Shown: positions 46,429 to 54,826 of the stretch, in pieces
How positions within the stretch are numbered: the stretch's first letter is position 1
Layout: each line of letters opens with the position of its first letter
From: Stieleria marina
GTDB taxonomy: Bacteria; Planctomycetota; Planctomycetia; Pirellulales; Pirellulaceae
Direction of reading: 5' to 3'
Assembly: GCA_007741555.1 (NCBI GenBank)
Contig: CP036526.1
Location: 2,790,001 to 2,854,000 of the forward strand
Length of the DNA stretch: 64,000 nt
Notes under the pieces: model-generated
Seen by the model: only the letters and a program-made list of their open reading frames with translations
The model's database searches: none
What the model was told of the DNA's origin: nothing
Program-made: the position numbers and the translations under genes

Positions 46429-47265
46429 TTAGGCGTCGACGACTTCTTTAGCCGCCCCCGTGGTCGCGGTCACCCAAGAGTCGTCCGTTTCGTAGCCTGC
46501 GATTTGAAGAGCGTCACCCGCATGAACATGAAATCGCTCGCGAGCCAATGGCGAGAACGAATTGATCCAATCCCCGGCGATGCCTTTGCGCATAAACGAA
46601 CTGGAATCGGTTTGGCCCCTGGCCCGTCCGCTCATTTTTTTGAACGTGAATTGATCGGCAACGTTCTGGCAATGCTCTAAATCAACGTCGTCAAATCCGA
46701 ACCAGCGTGCCGATCGGAGCAACTCTTCGGCCGGTTGTACTAGCAAGTCTTCGTAGCGGACTTCTAGTCGATCTTTATCGTGCCAATCCATGATGTATTC
46801 GGTCCAACTAAAACGCTTTCCGCCTTGGTTGAACACCGTAAACATGTAGTCGATAAAGGCTGGTAGATTGGACTGGATGTTGTCGTAATCGTCGAACGGC
46901 AATGCCTTGCGAGTCCGGTTCACTCCGTAATTTGAGTTAACTTCGTTTCGAAAAAGAAAGTGGTAGTACGCCGAAACGATCGCGTCACGTCCGTCGCGAA
47001 TCACGGAAACGGGACGGTGGAAGTGTGGTGAAAATAAGTGGTGCCCGTGAATAATGGATTGACCAAAAATGGGCTTGCTGCTGTTCCGCGAAAACGGTTG
47101 ATCCAAAACCTTGGACAGCATTTGGCAATACCAAGTGCCACCACACTTGGGAAACTCAGTGACAGGATACAGTGGCAATCGCTTGGTGCAGCAGTGCCAC
47201 AAGAACAGTCGCTGAACGGCTCGATAATAGATCGTCGCTCGGCTAAGCGACTTGGGACTGGACAC
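46429..47265 (-). CDS. Sulfotransferase domain protein 2
   Basis: A 278-residue sulfotransferase-fold protein clearly distinct from its neighbour. The PAPS-binding segments are VTEFPKCGGTWYCQMLSKVL near residue 37 and RPVSVIRDGRDAIVSAYYHF near 85, and the later RYEDLLVQPAEELLRSARWF is the family's C-terminal helix block. The N-terminus has a short basic-aromatic stretch but no convincing signal peptide. It lies 86 bases before sulfotransferase 1 and 64 after the polymerase-like gene. Two unlike sulfotransferases in one locus suggest sulfation at two positions or on two sugars. Confidence 0.87.
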   Translation of the reverse strand: MSSPKSLSRATIYYRAVQRLFLWHCCTKRLPLYPVTEFPKCGGTWYCQMLSKVLDQPFSRNSSKPIFGQSIIHGHHLFSPHFHRPVSVIRDGRDAIVSAYYHFLFRNEVNSNYGVNRTRKALPFDDYDNIQSNLPAFIDYMFTVFNQGGKRFSWTEYIMDWHDKDRLEVRYEDLLVQPAEELLRSARWFGFDDVDLEHCQNVADQFTFKKMSGRARGQTDSSSFMRKGIAGDWINSFSPLARERFHVHAGDALQIAGYETDDSWVTATTGAAKEVVDA

Positions 47266-47329
47266 GATCGTTACCTGTCGTAGATTCGTCGGAGTGGTTG
47301 GTCAGTGGGGCTTCGAGCAGGCGGCGAAC

Positions 47330-48880
47330 TTACGTCGCCTGCGCGGAGGGCGTGTTAGGGGCAGCTGTAGTTGCTGAGGTTTCGATTGGCGGGATTTCAT
47401 CTCGGTACTCCAGGCCATAACCGCCATACAGTGGGCTGCCCTTGCGTTTGGCGACGATGAAGATAAACACCATCAACGGCAGCAAATCTAACGTGGTTTT
47501 GACGATGCCCGTGCCTAGGTCATTTCCGAATGAAAAGAGGACCAAGCGATTGAGTATAATTGCGTATATCAAAACGGCAGTTTGGCGGTCGCGGTATGCA
47601 TTGAAACCTTTGAAGAGCAAGTGGATTGCTACGCCCATGACAAACATGCCGATAATGACGCCGTACCACCCAAGGTTCCAATAAAGTTCGGCAACCAAAC
47701 CTGGTGGCACGCCTCCATATCCCAGCATGTCGCCGTACACCGCATGCATCAGATACGTCCCACGTTCGCTCCACATTGGTTTGCCAGGCCATACCGAACG
47801 AGGGATCGGAGCGGCGAGCCATCCCCAGAGCGTTTCGCCGTAGCGATATTCCAATCGTTCGGGGACGGCTTGAACGATGTGCGCCGTCTTGGTGATGTCC
47901 ATCAAGTCGCGGCCACCGAGCGTTTCTTCAACGATCGCTTCGACCGTCAACGTTTGATCATCGCCTTTTCGGGCAGCTAACAAGACGAAGAAGCCTGCGA
48001 AGATGACGAGGCCACCCAGCACGCACGCTGGAATCACTAGCTTGGGTCGCAGGAAGTACAGGATCACAATCGCATCAAGAATCAGCAGTGCAAATCCGGC
48101 GCGGTTGTTAAGGAACAGCGGGATCATGGCTGAGAGCAATCCCGATCCGATCATCAACATGCCTTGGAGCGATATCCAGCTCCTTCGTCGGGCGAGCAAA
48201 TCCACAAACAGCAGGTAGAACGCAAACTTTACAAATGCAGCCAACCGATAGTAGTAGTAGCTCATGTCGAACATTCGATTGCCGCTTCCGGTGCCCTCTT
48301 CGACGAATCGTTTCGCCGACAACTGGTCACCGATGCGAAACCCAATCGATTGCACAAACAACGCGAAAAACACCAGACCAAACAGACAGAGCAAAAGCGA
48401 GATGGCGATCAGGCGTCCGTTGTGCCACGAGTGGCTGTCCGCCATCAGCAAGTGTTTCAAACGAAAATTAGGCGTCCGTATCAGATAGCCAAGCGAGAAA
48501 GCGCCCAGCGCAATCACCATCACAACGAGACCGTCAAACAACACCGATGTGTCGTTGCCCAGCAGCAGACGTTTTTGGATATGAGAACTGGTGTTGTCAA
48601 AAGCAAAAATCATCCAGATCTTTGCGGTCACGCTAAAGAGCACAACGCTGAGCACCACCGTCGCAGGTTCAAACGCGCAGTACTTGCGTTTGACCAGCAT
48701 CGGCATCACTGCCAGCACAGCGCAGAAAGACGCCATCGCACCCATCACTGCTTCCATGGTCGTTTCGACGGAAAAAGCGATGCCGCACGTCAGGAAGATG
48801 ATGAACAGAATGAACGCAGGGCGAAGCAAATCGTTTGGATGAATGCTTCGTCTAGTGGTCAAGGCGACGGGAGCACTCAT
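47330..48880 (-). CDS. Polytopic membrane protein, O-antigen-polymerase (Wzy)-like
   Basis: A 516-residue integral membrane protein with about eleven hydrophobic helices, for example AFILFIIFLTCGIAFSVETT, IAISLLLCLFGLVFFALFVQ and GGLVIFAGFFVLLAARKGDD. A long loop near residues 330-390 contains YRYGETLWGWLAAPIPRSVW and GKPMWSERGTYLMHAVYGDM, resembling the periplasmic loop of oligosaccharide repeat-unit polymerases. It overlaps the flippase gene by four bases (ATGA), so they are translationally coupled. Together with the flippase it fits Wzx/Wzy-dependent assembly. Wzy proteins diverge strongly, so the functional call is by topology and context. Confidence 0.78.
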   Translation of the reverse strand: MSAPVALTTRRSIHPNDLLRPAFILFIIFLTCGIAFSVETTMEAVMGAMASFCAVLAVMPMLVKRKYCAFEPATVVLSVVLFSVTAKIWMIFAFDNTSSHIQKRLLLGNDTSVLFDGLVVMVIALGAFSLGYLIRTPNFRLKHLLMADSHSWHNGRLIAISLLLCLFGLVFFALFVQSIGFRIGDQLSAKRFVEEGTGSGNRMFDMSYYYYRLAAFVKFAFYLLFVDLLARRRSWISLQGMLMIGSGLLSAMIPLFLNNRAGFALLILDAIVILYFLRPKLVIPACVLGGLVIFAGFFVLLAARKGDDQTLTVEAIVEETLGGRDLMDITKTAHIVQAVPERLEYRYGETLWGWLAAPIPRSVWPGKPMWSERGTYLMHAVYGDMLGYGGVPPGLVAELYWNLGWYGVIIGMFVMGVAIHLLFKGFNAYRDRQTAVLIYAIILNRLVLFSFGNDLGTGIVKTTLDLLPLMVFIFIVAKRKGSPLYGGYGLEYRDEIPPIETSATTAAPNTPSAQAT

Positions 48881-50448
48881 TGAATCTCTCCTGGGGTCTC
48901 CGGCGCGGTGAAGAACGCGATTTCGGATTCTGAATCTCTAGTCCAACGGAACCACGCAAAGACGATCCCTAGCAGCACGAGGCAGCAAACGCATCGAACT
49001 GCCGCATAGGCGACACTGCTCTGACTGCCCAGCGGTGTTGTGATTGTGATCACCCAGAAGAGAATTGACGCCCCCAGAATGCCAAAATAATTCCAAGGAA
49101 CACGATAGGTCTGATGCACAATCCCGATCATCGCAAAAAACATCACTGCGTAGGCTGCAGCAGTCGCCCAGGCGGCACCCATGGTTCCCATACTGGGAGC
49201 CAGATACAGGACGAAGACGACATTCACGGCGACTCCCAGTCCGGAGACACAAGCCAGCGTCAATGTTCGGCCGGTGAAAAATAGCGGTTGTGCGAACGCC
49301 ATGAAGAAACACTGAAAGAGTGTTCCGATCAGGATAATGCGACTTAGCGAAGCGGCACCGGCATACTCTGCTCGTCCGCCCGTGAGAATCACGATGAAGT
49401 CAGACGACAGAATGCTGAGCGAAATGGCACAGCCGATCACGCAACAAAAGAACAGGTCTGCGGTCCGCGCAAAGCGTTTGGGGCCTGTTTCATCATCCGC
49501 GGTGCGGAAAAAATCGGGCAGCCATGCAGAATTGATTGACGTCGCGACCACGATCAGCAACGACGCGAACATGTAGGCAATTTCGTAGACGCCCAAGGCG
49601 CTGTTGTCCACGTATCGCTGAAGTAACAGTCGATCGAGCGTGACTAGCATCCACAGAAACGACGCGTGAAAAATGATCGGAAGGCTGTATCGAAAAATCA
49701 ACTGCAGTGACTGAGACGCCGCTTCCGGTTCTGCCACGCGTGACGTTGCTTTGTGGGGAGAGAGTGCAAGGTAACCAGCAATAAAGCACCAAACGGCAGC
49801 TCCGATAAGTTCGCCAATGATTGCACCATAGACGCCTTGGTCAAAAAGAACGACTAAGCCCAAGACCAACGCGGTGGTGCTCAGGAATCGGAAGAACGTA
49901 AAGGTTCGGTACGTGACGGGTTCTTCGCGGATGATGTACCACGATTCAACAACATCCGTGCCAGCACGCAGATAGCCCGTCAGAATAGCCATCAGCACCC
50001 ATGTGATTGGCATCGCTGTAAAGAACTTGGCGCCGAAAAACCAAGCCAAGCACGCCACAGCACTGATCGGGATACTGGCCACAAAAAGGCGAATCAGCCA
50101 CAAGCGGCCGATCAGGAGTTCGTCGGTTCGACCATCGCCGTTGCGATAAAAACGCCGCACAGCAGCACCAAATCCCAGGGTCGCGATTGCCCAGCAAATC
50201 ATCGACACGGCTTGGAAAATACCCAGCATCCCTACTTCCTGGACCGTTAGTACGGCCACAAAAATAGGAAAGGTGATGTACTTGGCACCTTTGGTCAGTA
50301 GGTCACCGAATGCGAAAATCGCAGAGCGAGAAAGAAGCCTTCGCGCACCCGCTGATTTTTTTGGCTGACCTAGATTGGTAGACACGAGACTTGAGCCACG
50401 GTGGATTGGGAGGTTGTGTTGGGTGCAGTGAGAACTAACGAGAACCAT
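48877..50448 (-). CDS. Oligosaccharide flippase (Wzx-like)
   Basis: A 523-residue (or 502 from GTG 50385) membrane protein of the polysaccharide transporter/MOP family that flips lipid-linked repeat units to the periplasm. It has about twelve to fourteen hydrophobic helices. The N-terminal core SAIFAFGDLLTKGAKYITFP, then VAVLTVQEVGMLGIFQAVSM, is typical. Other helices include SLPIIFHASFLWMLVTLDRL and SGLGVAVNVVFVLYLAPSMG. ATG 50448 overlaps the upstream CapD-like gene by 14 bases. It is coupled to the downstream polymerase-like gene by a four-base overlap. Confidence 0.88.
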   Translation of the reverse strand: MVLVSSHCTQHNLPIHRGSSLVSTNLGQPKKSAGARRLLSRSAIFAFGDLLTKGAKYITFPIFVAVLTVQEVGMLGIFQAVSMICWAIATLGFGAAVRRFYRNGDGRTDELLIGRLWLIRLFVASIPISAVACLAWFFGAKFFTAMPITWVLMAILTGYLRAGTDVVESWYIIREEPVTYRTFTFFRFLSTTALVLGLVVLFDQGVYGAIIGELIGAAVWCFIAGYLALSPHKATSRVAEPEAASQSLQLIFRYSLPIIFHASFLWMLVTLDRLLLQRYVDNSALGVYEIAYMFASLLIVVATSINSAWLPDFFRTADDETGPKRFARTADLFFCCVIGCAISLSILSSDFIVILTGGRAEYAGAASLSRIILIGTLFQCFFMAFAQPLFFTGRTLTLACVSGLGVAVNVVFVLYLAPSMGTMGAAWATAAAYAVMFFAMIGIVHQTYRVPWNYFGILGASILFWVITITTPLGSQSSVAYAAVRCVCCLVLLGIVFAWFRWTRDSESEIAFFTAPETPGEIQ

Positions 50449-52378
50449 TCACTGAAACCAACTCGCTCTTTTGCGATGTCGGTTCCGTGTGCTCGTGGTA
50501 CTCAGGCACCAAACGCGAAATCAATCCCCGTAGCGTCGCTTCGTCAGCCTCCAAGTTCTCCACCACTTCGAAGATCAATCGATCGTCCGGCGTGCCTTCA
50601 TGGAGTCGATGGTACGCCGCTTTTACTTTCCGATGCTCCGTTTCCAACGTCGCTTCGTCATCAAAATAAAGTTCCTCGTAGAGTTTCTCACCCTCGCGGA
50701 TTCCGGTTTCTTTGATTTCGATCGTCCCTGGTTTCAGCCCAGAAAGTTGGACCAAGTCTTCGGCCAGTTGCATGATCTCGACTGGTTCGCCCATGTCGAG
50801 CACAAAAATCTCGCCGCCCTTTGCCATGCTTCCTGCTTGCAGTACCAATTGAGCAGCTTCCGGAATGGACATGAAGTAACGCGTCATCCGAGCGTCGGTG
50901 ACGGTGATTGGACCGCCAGCACGAATCTGCTTTTGAAACAACGGCACGACACTTCCGGCCGAACCCAAAACGTTGCCGAATCGCACCACGCAAAAATGCG
51001 TCTTGCTGTTTACGGACATCGCATGAACCACTCGCTCGGCAATGTTCTTGGTTGCACCCATGATACTGGTTGGGTTGACCGCTTTGTCGGTGCTGACCAT
51101 GACAAAGTTGCTACACCGAAATTCATCGGCCAGTTTGGCAACCACGTTGGTTCCGACGACATTGTTCAGCAGTGCTTCGCGAATATGGAGTTCCATTAGC
51201 GGAACATGTTTGTGCGCGGCTGCATGAAACACAATCTCAGGACGATGGGTTTCAAAGGCACGACGCATCGAATTTTCTTCGGTGATATTAGCGATCACAC
51301 GTTTCAGTTTGACGCCGTGTTCATCAGCGGCGGTACCGAGGTCGCGATGGATGGTGTAAATGCGATTCTCGCCGCGGCCCAGCAAGATGATTTCTGCTGG
51401 TTCAAATTCCATCAACTGGCGACAAATTTCGCTGCCGATGCTACCGCCAGCACCGGTCACCATCACGCGTTTGCCTTTGACCAACGAATCGATCCGTTTG
51501 GTATCCAGTTTGACAGGATCACGTTTAAGCAAATCGTCGATGTCGACTTCGCGAAGCGGTATGTCTGAACTTCCCGCTAGAGCGTCCTCGAATCTCGGCA
51601 AGACGCGAACCGTCAGTCCAGCACGGTTGCAGTTGGCGATCAAGTCGCGAATTTGAGTTCCACCCAGCGAGTCGCAGGGGATGAACACGTGCTTGGCGTT
51701 GTAGCGAGCACCTACGGCGGAGATTTGATCGATCGAACCGGTGACTGGAATGCCGGCGTAGACTCTGCGACGTGGACTTGGTTGAGTCGAAACCAATGCG
51801 CGAATCCGGAAAGGCATTTCGCGATTGGAATTGATCTGACTGGCAAGGATACCAGCACGATGATCTGTACCGATCAGCAGTGCCGGTTCGGTAGCCACAC
51901 GTTTGAACTGGATGCCAAAGTGTTCGTCAGCAAAACGCCACAGGCAGCGAAGACCTCCCAGCAAAATGATCGTCAGCAGTGTGTCAAAGACGATGACGGC
52001 GCGAGGAATCTTGTAGTAGTGATAGCTGAAAAAGTAATCGGCAAACCCGATCACGACCATGGCAATGAAGGCCGCCCGGATGAGCGATTTGATGTCTGCG
52101 AATGTGACGTACCGCCACCAGCCATGAAAGTGCGACGAAAGATAAAACGCCGCAATCTTGATCAACAAAACGAACGGCGCTGTCGCCAGCATCAATCGTT
52201 TTGCATGCGGTGGCAAGCTAAAGTCGTAGCGTGCTGAGTAACTGATCGCGTAGATCGCGTAAAACAAAACAGCATGCAGGATCAGCAGCACGCCGACGCG
52301 CGATGATGGATGCAGAAGCGGATCCATTAGTCGTGCAACAGCAGCCTTGCGACTGGTGATCGGTTCGTTGGTATCCAA
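50435..52378 (-). CDS. CapD/WbpM-like membrane-bound UDP-sugar 4,6-dehydratase
   Basis: A 647-residue nucleotide-sugar dehydratase of the CapD/PglF/WbpM type. Four hydrophobic N-terminal helices (about 25-140), including GVLLILHAVLFYAIYAIS, are followed by a Rossmann-like domain (ALLIGTDHRAGILAS). The catalytic SDR domain starts RVMVTGAGGSIGSEICRQLM near 308. VFHAAAHKHVPLMELH and the active-site STDKAVNPTSIMGATK follow, with Met in place of the usual Tyr, then VRFGNVLGSAGSVVPLF and GEPVEIMQLAEDLV. The likely product is a UDP-4-keto-6-deoxy-HexNAc. TTG 52378 is the longest start; ATG 52327 would remove 17 residues. The start follows the kinase stop by 42 bases. Confidence 0.92.
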   Translation of the reverse strand: MDTNEPITSRKAAVARLMDPLLHPSSRVGVLLILHAVLFYAIYAISYSARYDFSLPPHAKRLMLATAPFVLLIKIAAFYLSSHFHGWWRYVTFADIKSLIRAAFIAMVVIGFADYFFSYHYYKIPRAVIVFDTLLTIILLGGLRCLWRFADEHFGIQFKRVATEPALLIGTDHRAGILASQINSNREMPFRIRALVSTQPSPRRRVYAGIPVTGSIDQISAVGARYNAKHVFIPCDSLGGTQIRDLIANCNRAGLTVRVLPRFEDALAGSSDIPLREVDIDDLLKRDPVKLDTKRIDSLVKGKRVMVTGAGGSIGSEICRQLMEFEPAEIILLGRGENRIYTIHRDLGTAADEHGVKLKRVIANITEENSMRRAFETHRPEIVFHAAAHKHVPLMELHIREALLNNVVGTNVVAKLADEFRCSNFVMVSTDKAVNPTSIMGATKNIAERVVHAMSVNSKTHFCVVRFGNVLGSAGSVVPLFQKQIRAGGPITVTDARMTRYFMSIPEAAQLVLQAGSMAKGGEIFVLDMGEPVEIMQLAEDLVQLSGLKPGTIEIKETGIREGEKLYEELYFDDEATLETEHRKVKAAYHRLHEGTPDDRLIFEVVENLEADEATLRGLISRLVPEYHEHTEPTSQKSELVSVNGSR

Positions 52379-52420
52379 GGAACTTGCCTGAAAAGATTGT
52401 GTGGGGATTTTGCGAAGCGA

Positions 52421-54826
52421 TTAGACGCGGCTGCCAGCAGCTACGGGCGCTTCTTCCGCATCTCGCGAAGACACTTTGACTGTCTCGGCTGTTGCATCTG
52501 CCGAGCGGTAGTAACCGCCGCTGGTCGGACCGTAGCCGTAGCCATAGGAATCGCTGTCGTATTTTTCGATGTAGCCATAGTTCTTGTTGGAGCTCTGGTA
52601 GCCGTTGATGACCAATCCGACAACGTTGGCGTCGTGCTGTCTTAGCAACGTGATTGCGCGATGCGCGATTCGCCGACCGTTTTTGACGATGCGTAAAGCC
52701 AAAAGCGTTACATCACATTTTTGACTGATAATGGCGGCGTCCGATACTGCCAATACGGGTGGTGAGTCAACAATTACGTAGTCAAACTCCTCTGCCCAGT
52801 GCTTCAGCAGGCTCGCAAAATCTTCAGATTGGAGCAATTCAGCTGGATTTGCGGGAACCGCACCGGATCCGACGGCCCACAGATTGTCGACGACGGTATC
52901 GGAAATCACATCGGCAGCGTCCGCGAGACCGCCGATGGCCTCACTCAAGCCGAGTGTGTTTTCTAGTCGGAACAATTTTGCGACGCGTGGTTTACGCAAG
53001 TCAGCGTCAATCAGCAACACTCGCTTGCCAGCTTGGGCGAATGCCACTGCCAAGTTTGCGCTGGTTGTACTTTTGCCGTCACCTGGAAGCGGACCAGTGA
53101 CTTGAATGATGCGTTGGTCTTTGGCCTTGGCCGACATCAGCATGCTGGTTCGGATCACCCGGTAGATTTCGGCCTCGGGGCTACGTGGTCGATGAAAGGC
53201 GTAAACTGAGGAATCGATCTCGAAGGCGGGTTCATTTCGTTTACGGCGAATCGGTGCGAACCGATTGACATGAGCAAGCACCGGAGCACCGAGGGTCTTT
53301 TCGACGTCTTCTGGATCCGCAAACGTGGTGTCGCAAAGGTCGGCGATGAACGCCAGCATCACACCCAGAGCCAAACCGGCGATCATTCCTAGCGGCAGCA
53401 CAATTTTGGGGTCGGGCCAAGATGACTGTTCTTGAATGTCTGCGTCGCCAATGACGTCGGTGTCGAAACCAGCGTAGTCGCGAACAAAGTTCAATTCACT
53501 CAGCGTGTCGCTCATCTTTTCGTACAGAGCTTGTTTGCGAACCAGTTCCAGCTTCAAAGATTCAGCCATCATCTCTTCTTCTTCAAGCTTCTTTGCTGAT
53601 ACCAGTTCAGCCTCGCTTCTGCGGACCAGGACTTCGCGTTCGCGTTGCAATCCGGCCAGGTCGTTCTCCAGAAGCCCCACGTAAGTTTGGAGCATTTCAT
53701 CGGGTTTCATTTTTTCGATGACGGCTCCGTCTCCCACTTCCGCGGCTTTATCGTCAATGAATTTTCGCATCATTGTGATCTGCTCGCGAATCGAAACCAC
53801 GGTGGGGTGGTCGTCGCCGAAGTTTTCGGTGAGCTTCTTTTCACGCATCACCAAGTTGAGATAATCGTTGTACTCGGCCTTGGCAGTCTCTTGCCGGATC
53901 GGATTGTCTTGAACAAATGCTTCGCTCATCGTGTCCCCGCGGGTGACATCGAAGAGAACTTTCAAGCGATTGACTTCTTTCTCGCTGAGCAATGCCAAGC
54001 GATCAAAGTCGGAAACTTTTTCGGGATCCGCGTTCTCTACAAAGTCAGAGATGACTGCGAGCCGGGATTCGATATGGGCTTCGTTCTCGGTCAATTCCAG
54101 CAGGTCGATCTCGATCGATTCAAGCCGCTTTTTGTAGATGTTGGTTGTCTTGCTGCCGTCCCACATGACTTTGCTAGATGCAAGGTGCTTGGTCAGGTTT
54201 TGCTCTGCCTCGCGAACTTCGTCAGCCGTGTCGTTGGCAAGTTGGCTGAGCAAATCGATCGCTTGCGAACTGTTGCTGGAAAAGTGTTCTTTCAAATAGA
54301 CGTCGTAGGCGTCAAAAATCGCTCGTAGTACAACAGCACAATCCTCAGGCGATGGATCGTCATACGTGGCTTGCAGCGTATGAGCATCTTTGGCGACACC
54401 TAAACCACCTTTAGTGACGTGCAGGTGGTCGCGAATGTATTCCAGTGGATTTTTGCCTTCGTCGATTGCATTTGAGACACTGGCAATGTCGGTCAACTCA
54501 TGGTCCGCGATCGCCTTTTTCAGAATGCGACGGCTGGTCATCAACTGAATGTGAGTGGAGAGCACATCGCCGTCTGTGTTGGCACCTTCGACTGATGTGT
54601 TCGAGCTGGCACCGTTGACCATGTCGGCCGATTTTTGGCCCACCAAGATTTCCATCTCGGCACGGTAGGTCGGCGTTGTTAGCAGGAGGTACAGGCCGGC
54701 GGCGATCAAACCAAGCGTCACGCCCAGCACGATGAAACCGATTCGACGTCGCAAGACGCCGATCAGATCGAGCGCTTCGGAATCGTCTGCAGTTTGATTA
54801 TTCAGGTTGGGATCGACTTGAGTCAT
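52421..54826 (-). CDS. Polysaccharide co-polymerase with tyrosine autokinase (Wzc-like)
   Basis: An 801-residue inner-membrane protein that controls chain length and export with Wza. The N-terminal Wzz domain has helix IGFIVLGVTLGLIAAGLYLL (about 30-52) and a long coiled-coil periplasmic region. A second helix, VLPLGMIAGLALGVMLAFIA, lies near 475. The cytoplasmic BY-kinase has Walker A VTGPLPGDGKSTTSANLAVA near 575, Walker A' VLLIDADLRKPRVAKLF, and Walker B DYVIVDSPPVLAVSDAAIIS. The C-terminus has a Tyr cluster (YGYIEKYDSDSYGYGYGP, then GGYYRS), the expected autophosphorylation tail. The start overlaps the ligase/TPR gene by 29 bases. Confidence 0.95.
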   Translation of the reverse strand: MTQVDPNLNNQTADDSEALDLIGVLRRRIGFIVLGVTLGLIAAGLYLLLTTPTYRAEMEILVGQKSADMVNGASSNTSVEGANTDGDVLSTHIQLMTSRRILKKAIADHELTDIASVSNAIDEGKNPLEYIRDHLHVTKGGLGVAKDAHTLQATYDDPSPEDCAVVLRAIFDAYDVYLKEHFSSNSSQAIDLLSQLANDTADEVREAEQNLTKHLASSKVMWDGSKTTNIYKKRLESIEIDLLELTENEAHIESRLAVISDFVENADPEKVSDFDRLALLSEKEVNRLKVLFDVTRGDTMSEAFVQDNPIRQETAKAEYNDYLNLVMREKKLTENFGDDHPTVVSIREQITMMRKFIDDKAAEVGDGAVIEKMKPDEMLQTYVGLLENDLAGLQREREVLVRRSEAELVSAKKLEEEEMMAESLKLELVRKQALYEKMSDTLSELNFVRDYAGFDTDVIGDADIQEQSSWPDPKIVLPLGMIAGLALGVMLAFIADLCDTTFADPEDVEKTLGAPVLAHVNRFAPIRRKRNEPAFEIDSSVYAFHRPRSPEAEIYRVIRTSMLMSAKAKDQRIIQVTGPLPGDGKSTTSANLAVAFAQAGKRVLLIDADLRKPRVAKLFRLENTLGLSEAIGGLADAADVISDTVVDNLWAVGSGAVPANPAELLQSEDFASLLKHWAEEFDYVIVDSPPVLAVSDAAIISQKCDVTLLALRIVKNGRRIAHRAITLLRQHDANVVGLVINGYQSSNKNYGYIEKYDSDSYGYGYGPTSGGYYRSADATAETVKVSSRDAEEAPVAAGSRV

